DNA of 6,225 nt, taken from assembly GCA_021812845.1 (NCBI GenBank), contig JAKAML010000084.1, forward strand, positions 1 to 6,225. Direction: 5' to 3'. The position numbers were made by a program, and so were the translations under genes. This DNA is from Pseudomonadota bacterium (GTDB lineage: Bacteria; Pseudomonadota; Alphaproteobacteria; Rhizobiales; Hyphomicrobiaceae). Under the pieces are notes generated by a model that worked only from the letters and a program-made list of their open reading frames with translations, was not told where the DNA came from and made no database searches. Of this stretch, positions 1-5,087 are shown piece by piece. Every line of letters starts with the position of its first letter. Position 1 is the stretch's first letter.

Positions 1-190
1 CTCGCAGGCGTCGAGACCTGCGGACCTTCCTCCCCGATACCCCTTCCCTCCCTCCCGAATGCCTTTTCCCCTCGCCCTCCCCCTTGCGGAGGGAGGTACT
101 TTCCTCTCCCGGCACGGGAGCGGATGCCCGAAGCGCAGGTGAGGGACTTTTCTCTGGGCACGGGCGGCGGCACGCCGAATGGTGCGAGCG
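1..190. other. Non-coding stretch downstream of tadA with two small palindromes
   Basis: No convincing coding region is seen here. The stretch is rich in CCCTC/GAGGG runs. It holds a 6-bp inverted repeat (75-80 with 88-93, CCCTCC/GGAGGG, 7-nt loop) and a second one (106-111 with 115-120, CTCCCG/CGGGAG, 3-nt loop). The second is followed by a segment reading GATGCCCGAAGCGCAGGTGA. That arrangement resembles the short hairpin-bearing intergenic repeats scattered through Hyphomicrobiales genomes, here imperfect. This is recollection, not a database match. Either palindrome could also act as a tadA transcription end, but neither has a T-run on the minus-strand 3' side. Confidence 0.4.
75..123. repeat. 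Degenerate hairpin-type intergenic repeat (REP-like)
   Basis: Two adjacent GC-rich inverted repeats lie within 50 bp: CCCTCC/GGAGGG (75-80, 88-93) and CTCCCG/CGGGAG (106-111, 115-120). The second stem can extend by two pairs (103:123, 104:122) past one mismatch. The following sequence ends in GGTGAGGGAC. The composition and order look like a decayed copy of a dispersed palindromic element, but only one copy is in the window, so repetitiveness cannot be shown. Confidence 0.35.
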
Positions 191-652
191 TCACTCCCGC
201 CGCGCGGCGAAGAACGTCTTGAGCAGCGCCGATGCCTCCCGTTCCCCGATGCCCGCATAGACCTCCGGCGCGTGATGGCAGGTCGCGTGAGCAAAGACGC
301 GCGGGCCCGCTTCGACGCCGCCCGACTTCGGATCGGAGGCGCCGTAGTAGAGCCGGCGGATGCGCGCGAACGAGATCGCCGCCGCGCACATCGGACAGGG
401 CTCGAGCGTCACGTAGAGGTCCGAGCCCGTGAGCCGCTCGGCGCCGAGCGCGGCGCAGGCCGCCCGGATCGCCAGCAGCTCGGCGTGGGCGGTCGGGTCG
501 CCAAGCTCGCGCGTGCGGTTCGACGCCATCGCCACGACCCGTCCGTCCGGCGCGACGATCACCGCCCCGACCGGCACCTCGCCGCGCGTCGCGGCCTCGC
601 CGGCGAGCGCGAGCGCGCGATCCATGTGGCCGAGCCGCGCGTCCGGTGTCAT
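191..652 (-). CDS. tadA: tRNA-specific adenosine deaminase TadA
   Basis: A cytoplasmic zinc enzyme that deaminates the wobble adenosine A34 to inosine in tRNA-Arg(ACG), letting one tRNA read several CGN codons. It is normally essential in bacteria. The 153-aa product shows the full CMP/dCMP-deaminase signature: HAE at residues 56-58 (zinc-binding His56 and proton-shuttling Glu58) and PCPMC at 85-89 (zinc ligands Cys86 and Cys89). The segment GEVPVGAVIV at about 24-33 and DPKSGGV at about 107-113 are typical of TadA. Length is usual for the family. The ATG at 650-652 is chosen because GGGAGAG lies about 8 nt upstream. A second ATG at residue 10 (623-625) is a possible alternative start. The gene is divergent from rluB, a common alphaproteobacterial arrangement. 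The stop is TGA. The minus-strand frame stays open far upstream through rluB, but that part is an antisense shadow. Confidence 0.96.
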   Translation of the reverse strand: MTPDARLGHMDRALALAGEAATRGEVPVGAVIVAPDGRVVAMASNRTRELGDPTAHAELLAIRAACAALGAERLTGSDLYVTLEPCPMCAAAISFARIRRLYYGASDPKSGGVEAGPRVFAHATCHHAPEVYAGIGEREASALLKTFFAARRE

Positions 653-685
653 ATAGCGCTCTCCCGCAATTCCGAGCCGGACCCC
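653..685. promoter_or_regulatory. 33-bp divergent tadA/rluB intergenic spacer
   Basis: Only 33 bp separate the two divergent start codons. The tadA Shine-Dalgarno (GGGAGAG on the minus strand, about 659-665) lies inside it. No clear Shine-Dalgarno precedes the rluB ATG at 686. The promoters must therefore overlap the coding starts, or one start is annotated too far upstream. No -35/-10 pair could be assigned. Confidence 0.4.
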
Positions 686-1825
686 ATGCCCGACCGCGAC
701 AAGACAGACCGCGACAAGACAGACCGCGACAAGACAGGTCGCGACGAGACAGGCCGCGACAAGACAGGCCGCGACAAGAAAGACCGCCCGACCGGCCCCG
801 GCGGCCACCGCAGCGCCGCCGCGCCGCCGCACCGGGACGGCCGCACGCTCCGCCGGCGCCCGAAGGCCGTAGCCGAGGGCGCCGGGCCCGCAGGCACGGC
901 CGCCGAGCCGATGCGGATCGCCAAGGCGATGGCCCGCGCCGGACTCTGCTCGCGGCGCGAGGCCGAGCGTTGGATCGCCGACGGCCGCGTCCGCGTCAAC
1001 GGCACCCTCCTGACGACGCCCGCCCTCGACGTCGGACCGCGCCACAAGATCCTGGTCGACGGCCAGCCGCTGCCGGTGGCCGAGCCGCTCCGCCTCTGGC
1101 GCTACCACAAGCCGCGCGGCCTCGTCACCACGCACGCCGATCCCGAGGGCCGGCCGACCGTGTTCGACCGCCTGCCCGACGAGCTGCCGCGGGTGATCTC
1201 GATCGGCCGGCTCGACTTCAATTCCGAGGGCCTGCTGCTCCTGACCAACGACGGCGAACTCGCCCGCCACCTCGAGCTGCCGGCGACCGGCTGGCTCAGG
1301 CGCTACCGGGTGCGCGCCAAGGGCCGCGTCACCCAGGCCGATCTCGACAGGCTCGAGGACGGCGTCGAGATCGAAGGCGTGTCCTACGGTCCCGTCGAGG
1401 CGACGCTCGACACCTTCCAGGGCGCCAACGTCTGGCTGACGGTCGGGCTCCGGGAAGGCAAGAACCGGGAAGTCCGCAAGATCCTCGGCTCGCTCGGACT
1501 CGAGGTCGGCCGCCTGATCCGCATCTCGTTCGGCCCGTTCCAGCTCCTCGACCTGAAAGAGGGGGCGGTGGAGCTCGTCAAGCGGCGCGTGCTCGCCGAC
1601 CAGCTCGGGCCCAAGCTCGCGGCGGACTTCGGCCTCACCGGCGAGCTCGAGCCCGAGAAGCCGAAGCGTTTCCGTCCGCTCCATCCGTCGAAACCCAAAA
1701 GGCAGCGGACGGCGGACGACGACGTCGAGACCCGCGCCGACCGCTCCGCGCGCTGGCGGCCGGGGCCGCCCGGTGTCGCGCCTCGACCGGCGAAGGGACC
1801 GTCGGGCGGCGGCCGGCGGCGATGA
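686..1825 (+). CDS. rluB: 23S rRNA pseudouridine synthase (RluB/RsuA family)
   Basis: Predicted to isomerise a uridine in the 23S rRNA peptidyl-transferase region (U2605 in E. coli RluB) to pseudouridine. The 379-aa product has four parts. Residues 3-32 are six DRDKT-like pentapeptides, followed by a basic Pro/Arg-rich linker to about 75. An S4 RNA-binding domain starts near Met76 (IAKAMARAGLCSRREAERWI). The pseudouridine synthase domain has GRLDFNSEGLL with catalytic Asp177 and GKNREVRK at 258-265. A basic, proline-rich, probably disordered tail runs from about 325. RluB is preferred over RluE/RluF/RsuA because of the S4 domain, the tail and the rsmD neighbour, but the exact target uridine is inferred. 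The start is uncertain: ATG 686 lacks a clear Shine-Dalgarno, and ATG 911 (Met76) would give a repeat-free enzyme. The TGA stop overlaps the rsmD ATG (ATGA). Confidence 0.93.
   Translation: MPDRDKTDRDKTDRDKTGRDETGRDKTGRDKKDRPTGPGGHRSAAAPPHRDGRTLRRRPKAVAEGAGPAGTAAEPMRIAKAMARAGLCSRREAERWIADGRVRVNGTLLTTPALDVGPRHKILVDGQPLPVAEPLRLWRYHKPRGLVTTHADPEGRPTVFDRLPDELPRVISIGRLDFNSEGLLLLTNDGELARHLELPATGWLRRYRVRAKGRVTQADLDRLEDGVEIEGVSYGPVEATLDTFQGANVWLTVGLREGKNREVRKILGSLGLEVGRLIRISFGPFQLLDLKEGAVELVKRRVLADQLGPKLAADFGLTGELEPEKPKRFRPLHPSKPKRQRTADDDVETRADRSARWRPGPPGVAPRPAKGPSGGGRRR
692..781 (+). repeat. Six tandem 15-bp repeats inside the rluB 5' end
   Basis: Six head-to-tail copies of GACCGCGACAAGACA start at 692, 707, 722, 737, 752 and 767. 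The first three are identical and the last three carry one to three substitutions. Each unit is exactly five codons, so copy-number change keeps the rluB frame and yields (D/G)RD(K/E)T peptides. Units touch without spacers, which excludes a CRISPR. Confidence 0.95.
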
Positions 1826-2382
1826 GGATCGTCGCCGGATCGCTGCGCGGACGCTCGCTCGCGACGCCTGCCCACGACGGCGTGCGGCCGACCTCCGACC
1901 GCGTGCGCGAAAGCCTGTTCAACATCCTCGCCCACGGCGTCGACGGCTTCACGCTCGCGGGCGCACGCGTCGCCGACCTGTTCGCGGGCACCGGCGCGCT
2001 CGGCCTCGAGGCGATCTCGCGCGGCGCCGCCTCCTGTCTCTTCGTCGAGGACAATGCCGAAAGCCGCGCCCTGATCCGCCGCAACGTCGAGAGCTTCGGG
2101 CTGACCGGCGTCACGCGGATCTTCCGCCGCGACGCGACCGACCTCGGCCCGGCCGGCACCATGGGCCGGTTCGATCTCGCCTTCCTCGATCCGCCCTACG
2201 GCAAGGGCCTCGCCGACAAGGCGCTCGTTTCGCTCGTTGCCGGGCAGTGGCTCGCCGCGGGCGCGGTCGTCGTGATCGAGGAGCGGGCCGGCACGCCGGT
2301 CGCACTGCCGGCCGGGCTCGCCGCCATCGACAGCCGCACCTGGGGCGACACCGCGGTTACGATCGCGCGGCTCAAGGCGTGA
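1822..2382 (+). CDS. rsmD: 16S rRNA (guanine(966)-N(2))-methyltransferase RsmD
   Basis: Uses S-adenosylmethionine to methylate N2 of G966 in 16S rRNA during 30S maturation in the cytoplasm. The 186-aa product begins MRIVAGSLRGR, the characteristic RsmD opening. It then has RPTSDRVRESLFN (about 22-34), the SAM-binding loop DLFAGTGALGLEAISRGA (about 52-69), the acidic ribose-binding segment VEDN (75-78), and the catalytic DPPYG motif (123-127) that replaces the NPPY of other amino-methyltransferases. Length is typical. The ATG at 1822-1824 overlaps the rluB TGA, so translational coupling with rluB is likely, and only a weak Shine-Dalgarno is visible. The 3' end overlaps the convergent patatin gene by 11 bp. 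Confidence 0.96.
   Translation: MRIVAGSLRGRSLATPAHDGVRPTSDRVRESLFNILAHGVDGFTLAGARVADLFAGTGALGLEAISRGAASCLFVEDNAESRALIRRNVESFGLTGVTRIFRRDATDLGPAGTMGRFDLAFLDPPYGKGLADKALVSLVAGQWLAAGAVVVIEERAGTPVALPAGLAAIDSRTWGDTAVTIARLKA
2372..2382. other. Tail-to-tail overlap of rsmD and the patatin gene
   Basis: The last 11 bp are shared. The rsmD stop is TGA at 2380-2382 (plus strand) and the patatin stop is TGA at 2374-2372 (minus strand). There is no room for a separate intergenic terminator, so each transcript must end inside, or read into, the antisense of its neighbour. Confidence 0.85.
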
Positions 2383-3787
2383 CCACCTCGGCGGGGCCGG
2401 GCCTGAGCGCCGCGGCCAAGGCGGCACTGCGGATCGCCTCCGGCTGCAGACCGCGCATCCCGCCGCTGCGCTGGACCAGCGCCCGCCACGCCGCGAGCGC
2501 CTCGCCGAAGGTGGCGTGGCCGATCTGGCACTCGTACTCCTTGTTCTCGCGGATGGCCTGGTTCGGCAGCCTGCCCGCGATCCACAGCCGGCCGGCCTCG
2601 ACCAGCCGATCGACATCCTCCTTGTCGACGGCGTCGAGATCGAGCTCGCGCAGCTGCTCGAAGACGCCGAGCTTCATGCCGTCGGGCAGCCGCCAGGGGG
2701 CGTTGCAGGTGTCGCGCACCGGCCGGATGACCGGGCTCATGCGGACGACGCTGCCGTTGGTGACCGGCGGCCTGACGCCGGAGCCGTTCGGGTCCGGCAG
2801 CGGCTGGCCGAGCATGACGTGCGCGGTATAGGTGGCGCTGTCGGGCGGGTCGTCGAGGATGCTCATGGCGAGCTGCTCGAGGTCGCCGTGCAGCGTCGAC
2901 AGCTTGCGCTCGCTCGCCACCAGTCGCTTGTCCGCCGCCCGGCCGTGGGTCGGGCGCGCGACGGTGCCTGTGCCGAGCGAGAGGATCGTCAACTCGGCGA
3001 GCGTGCCGATGCGATAGCGGTTGCGGTTGGCCAGCGCCTCGACGAGTGCCGCCAGCACGGGATTGTTGTAGCCGGCGATGGCGCCGTCCCAGTAGCGCTC
3101 GGTGTGCTCGCCGTTGGCGATCTCGGCCGGCGACATGAAGAACTTCACCGGCGCGTTGCTCGAGGCGTGGATCGCCTGGGCGAGGGTCGGCAGCCGCCTC
3201 CGCGGATGGGCGAAATCCTCCCTGAGCCTGGCCCCGAGCTGTTCCGACGGCGTGCTGCCCGACAGGCTGCCGATGTCGGAGCGGAAGAACTTGGCCCGCC
3301 TCATGTCGTAGTCGAAGCCGACGATCAGGACGTGCGGCGCGGTTCCCTTGCGGCCGCCGACCCAGGAATGCAGGTCGAGCAGGTCGCGGTCGCCGACCGG
3401 ATCGAGCAGCGCCCGGAGCCCGTCGTACTTGGCCTCGGTGCGGTACTTGGCGCCGACGTTGGCGAACAGCCGCATCAGCCGGTGCCACATGGCGCGAAAC
3501 GGCCTGTCGTCGAAGTCGATGTCGAACGGCAGCTCCGTGAACACGCTGCGCCGCTTCGCCTCGTCGAGAAAGTTCTGGTCGAGCACCTCGCCGAGCGTCT
3601 TGTCGGTGAACAGACCGCCGAGCGTCAGGCTGCCGCCGGAATTCGCCGCCACGAGGTCGAAGTCGGCGAGGACGTCGTGGCCGCGGGTGTCGCGTCCGTA
3701 GATCTCGATCAGCGCCATCACCTGGATCAGCGCCCACGAGCCCCCGCCGTCGAGGCTGAGGATGCGATAGGGACGTTCGGCGGACAT
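2372..3787 (-). CDS. Patatin-like phospholipase family protein
   Basis: A predicted Ser-Asp dyad lipid acyl hydrolase of the patatin/cPLA2 fold, acting on phospholipid or neutral-lipid esters. The 471-aa product opens with YRILSLDGGGSWALIQV (residues 7-23), where DGGG (13-16) is the oxyanion hole. The nucleophile motif is DLVAANSGGSLTLGGL, with Ser50 in the place of the canonical G-x-S-x-G serine. The catalytic Asp234 lies in WDGAIAGYNNPVLAAL, followed by the patatin-type ILSLGTGT at 268-275. Residues from about 280 form a C-terminal region I cannot assign. Two departures from textbook patatins are SW after DGGG (usually hydrophobic then Arg/Lys) and Ala instead of the first Gly of GxSxG. There is no signal peptide. 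The start at 3787 is chosen because conservation begins right after it; an ATG at 3898 would add a non-homologous-looking leader over a tandem repeat. Physiological substrate unknown. Confidence 0.88.
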   Translation of the reverse strand: MSAERPYRILSLDGGGSWALIQVMALIEIYGRDTRGHDVLADFDLVAANSGGSLTLGGLFTDKTLGEVLDQNFLDEAKRRSVFTELPFDIDFDDRPFRAMWHRLMRLFANVGAKYRTEAKYDGLRALLDPVGDRDLLDLHSWVGGRKGTAPHVLIVGFDYDMRRAKFFRSDIGSLSGSTPSEQLGARLREDFAHPRRRLPTLAQAIHASSNAPVKFFMSPAEIANGEHTERYWDGAIAGYNNPVLAALVEALANRNRYRIGTLAELTILSLGTGTVARPTHGRAADKRLVASERKLSTLHGDLEQLAMSILDDPPDSATYTAHVMLGQPLPDPNGSGVRPPVTNGSVVRMSPVIRPVRDTCNAPWRLPDGMKLGVFEQLRELDLDAVDKEDVDRLVEAGRLWIAGRLPNQAIRENKEYECQIGHATFGEALAAWRALVQRSGGMRGLQPEAIRSAALAAALRPGPAEVVTP

Positions 3788-3835
3788 GACGCACCCCGCA
3801 ATCAATGACTTCCAGCAATAGGGCGAGCCTACCAC

Positions 3836-3850
3836 CCGGGCGGCGCCCGG
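3836..3850. terminator. Short GC hairpin between the small membrane protein and patatin genes
   Basis: A perfect inverted repeat CCGGGC / GCCCGG (3836-3841, 3845-3850) has a 3-nt loop. It follows the minus-strand stop at 3926 by about 75 bp and has no T-run, so it is at most a weak or factor-dependent terminator, or an attenuator before the patatin gene. Confidence 0.3.
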
Positions 3851-3857
3851 ACCAGCC

Positions 3858-3893
3858 GGCCCCACGCGGAGGCGCGGCCCCACGTGGAGGAGC
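3858..3893. repeat. 18-bp tandem direct duplication
   Basis: Two adjacent 18-nt units (3858-3875 and 3876-3893) read GGCCCCACG[C/T]GGAGG[C/A]GC and match at 16 of 18 positions. The second unit contains the palindrome CCACGTGG (3880-3887). It lies in the non-coding gap upstream of the patatin gene. It could be a regulatory duplication or simple slippage. Confidence 0.85.
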
Positions 3894-3925
3894 GGCATGG
3901 TGGTCGCGGCGGGACCGCCGAGCGA

Positions 3926-4228
3926 TCAGTGGCCCTTCTCGCGCAGCGCCTCGAACAGCTCGAAATGCTCGTCGCGGACGGTCCTGGCGCAATCGCCGCC
4001 GGTGCAGCCGATCCAGGTGCCGCCGGGCAGCTCGACCTCCGTCATCCTGCCGCCGCCGGCGGTCTCGAGCGTGCGCGTCCCGAGCTTCACGCGGCGGCCG
4101 TTCCGCGGATTCTCGACCTCGATCGTCGCCGTGGCGACCACCCGCGGCGGATGCTTCCAGTTGAGCAGAAGGCCGTAGGCGACCACCGCGAGGCCCGCGA
4201 GGCCGATGATCCAGGGCGCCCATTTCAT
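3926..4228 (-). CDS. Small membrane-anchored hypothetical protein with GTWIxC...GDC motif
   Basis: The function is not known to me. The 100-aa product has one N-terminal hydrophobic segment (about residues 4-23, PWIIGLAGLAVVAYGLLL), consistent with a membrane anchor that leaves the remainder in the periplasm. Then follow a charged, beta-rich stretch and the segment VELPGGTWIGCTGGDCARTV with Cys75 and Cys80, and an acidic-to-basic helical C-terminus (residues 85-100). I recall a similar LPGGTWI-C-GDC pattern in short uncharacterised alphaproteobacterial proteins, so this is probably a conserved family member. The Cys pair could form a disulphide or bind a metal. The ATG at 4226-4228 directly precedes the hydrophobic segment, with a purine-rich GGCGAGGCGAG upstream. 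It lies 32 bp downstream of the secreted 200-aa gene on the same strand, so the two are probably co-transcribed. Confidence 0.82.
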   Translation of the reverse strand: MKWAPWIIGLAGLAVVAYGLLLNWKHPPRVVATATIEVENPRNGRRVKLGTRTLETAGGGRMTEVELPGGTWIGCTGGDCARTVRDEHFELFEALREKGH

Positions 4229-4260
4229 ACCGCTCGCCTCGCCATGCAGCCTGTCGCCGG

Positions 4261-4863
4261 TCAGCGGATCTCGATGCGGTCGAACAGCCGCCGCCCCGGC
4301 TCGGCCGGCGTCAGGTCGCCGTGCCCGACCGGGCGCGCGAAGGTGTCGGCCGGCGGCGTCGCGAGCACGTTGTAGTCGGCCTCGTGGAGCGCCCCCGCGA
4401 TGCCGCCGTCCGGCTCGAGCGCGAGCTTGAAATAGAGCCCGTTCCAGGCGTCGGCGCCGACCCGGTCGGGCGTGCGCCAGATGAACATCAACTGGTACTC
4501 GAGATCGACGAGATCGGAGGCGGTGATGCGCGCGCGCGTGCCGTAGGGGTAGACGAGATGGCACCACATCTGCTTCGGCCCCGAGAGGCAGCGGAACGGC
4601 CGCATCGACAGGAACTCCTCGGTGAACTCCGGCGCGTCGAGCACGACGGCGACCTTGGCGCCGTCGCCGTCCGGGGTGAACTCCGCGCGGCCGATCACCT
4701 GCCGTGTGCCGTCGCGGGCGACGACCGTGACCGCCTTGCTGCCGGAGGGAAGCTGGGTGGCGGCTTCGGCCGCGGGGCCTAACGAGGCGCCCGCGAGCAG
4801 CGCCGCCATTCCCACCGCACCGGCCGCGAGGCCGGCCGTCGTCCCTGATCGCTCAACGCGCAT
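4261..4863 (-). CDS. Secreted hypothetical protein with Cys pair
   Basis: I do not recognise the family. The 200-aa product has a clear Sec signal peptide: a basic start (MRVERSG), a hydrophobic core (about 10-28), and an AEA-A cleavage site near residue 35. The mature part of about 165 aa reads as a mostly beta domain with Cys92 and Cys101 close together (RCLSGPKQMWC), suitable for a disulphide. It also has an aromatic-rich middle (YQLMFIW, WNGLYFKL) and a C-terminus around GHGDLTPAEPGRRLFDRIEI. The ATG at 4861-4863 is supported by AGAGGAG about 9 nt upstream and by the signal peptide. An in-frame upstream extension has neither. The gene is divergent from the carbonic anhydrase gene and leads a likely operon with the 100-aa membrane protein. 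Location is probably periplasmic. Confidence 0.85.
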   Translation of the reverse strand: MRVERSGTTAGLAAGAVGMAALLAGASLGPAAEAATQLPSGSKAVTVVARDGTRQVIGRAEFTPDGDGAKVAVVLDAPEFTEEFLSMRPFRCLSGPKQMWCHLVYPYGTRARITASDLVDLEYQLMFIWRTPDRVGADAWNGLYFKLALEPDGGIAGALHEADYNVLATPPADTFARPVGHGDLTPAEPGRRLFDRIEIR

Positions 4864-5087
4864 GACACTTCGCTCCTCTCGCCATCCCGGCACCACGAGC
4901 GCCGAACCCACCGCCGCCGCTGCCATCGTTGCTCGGGCTCGGCTGTCGCACGACTCCAGCCACGGACAAAATCCCGACCTACGGGGGCGGAAATTGGTCG
5001 CAGGGCGATTGTGTCGAAACCATGTCACGGTTGGACATCTGATGATCCGCTTCAATCCACACTCGGGAAAAGGGGGAGATTGCGCAC
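4864..5087. promoter_or_regulatory. Divergent intergenic region between the secreted protein and carbonic anhydrase genes
   Basis: This 224-bp region must hold the promoters for both directions. The Shine-Dalgarno elements lie at its ends: AGAGGAG on the minus strand near 4873-4879 and AGGGGGAGA at 5071-5079 on the plus strand. The part from about 4960 to 5070 is visibly less GC-rich than the surroundings. A TTGGAC at 5031-5036 is a possible plus-strand -35, but the matching -10 (5054-5059) is poor. A small inverted repeat lies at 5022-5038. No known operator was recognised. Confidence 0.5.
5022..5038. promoter_or_regulatory. Possible operator: ATGTC-N7-GACAT inverted repeat
   Basis: Perfect 5-bp arms (5022-5026 and 5034-5038) are separated by 7 nt and overlap the weak TTGGAC -35 candidate. 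The site is 50 bp upstream of the carbonic anhydrase start. Arms this short can arise by chance, and the regulator is unknown. Confidence 0.25.

Larger units (their letters stand above)
3788..3925. other. 138-bp gap upstream of the patatin gene, without a gene
   Basis: This stretch lies between the stop of the 100-aa membrane protein and the patatin start. It contains a 6-bp hairpin (3836-3850) and an 18-bp tandem duplication (3858-3893). Just before the patatin ATG the minus strand reads GCGGGGTGCGTC, which offers only a weak GGGG ribosome-binding candidate. No clear -35/-10 pair was found, so it stays open whether the patatin gene has its own promoter or is co-transcribed. Confidence 0.5.

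Noticed and set aside
692..781. CRISPR array
   Set aside because: Units are 15 bp, contiguous, without spacers and in frame with rluB.
653..1684. Minus-strand open frame continuous with tadA, which would give a 497-aa protein
   Set aside because: The extra part is antisense to rluB, has Leu/Arg/Glu-rich low-information composition with no domain, and includes the antisense of the 15-bp repeats. The tadA start at 652 has its own Shine-Dalgarno.
646..1821. Plus-strand frame upstream of and in frame with rsmD, suggesting a 578-aa fusion
   Set aside because: This part is Arg/Pro-rich shadow translation of rluB in another frame. RsmD is complete from the ATG at 1822.
1384..2616. 410-aa minus-strand open frame over the rluB/rsmD region
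   Set aside because: Antisense to conserved genes, with composition typical of high-GC shadow frames and no recognisable motif.
2516..3808. 430-aa plus-strand open frame over the patatin gene
   Set aside because: Antisense shadow. The minus-strand patatin has clear catalytic motifs and this frame has none.
2196..4223. 675-aa minus-strand open frame spanning the patatin gene and the small membrane protein gene
   Set aside because: Out of frame with both recognised proteins and extremely Arg/Pro/Ala-rich; a GC-driven shadow.
5031..5059. Definite sigma70 promoter for the carbonic anhydrase gene
   Set aside because: TTGGAC is acceptable but the AATCCA at the right spacing is a poor -10, so it is kept only as a weak possibility within the intergenic entry.
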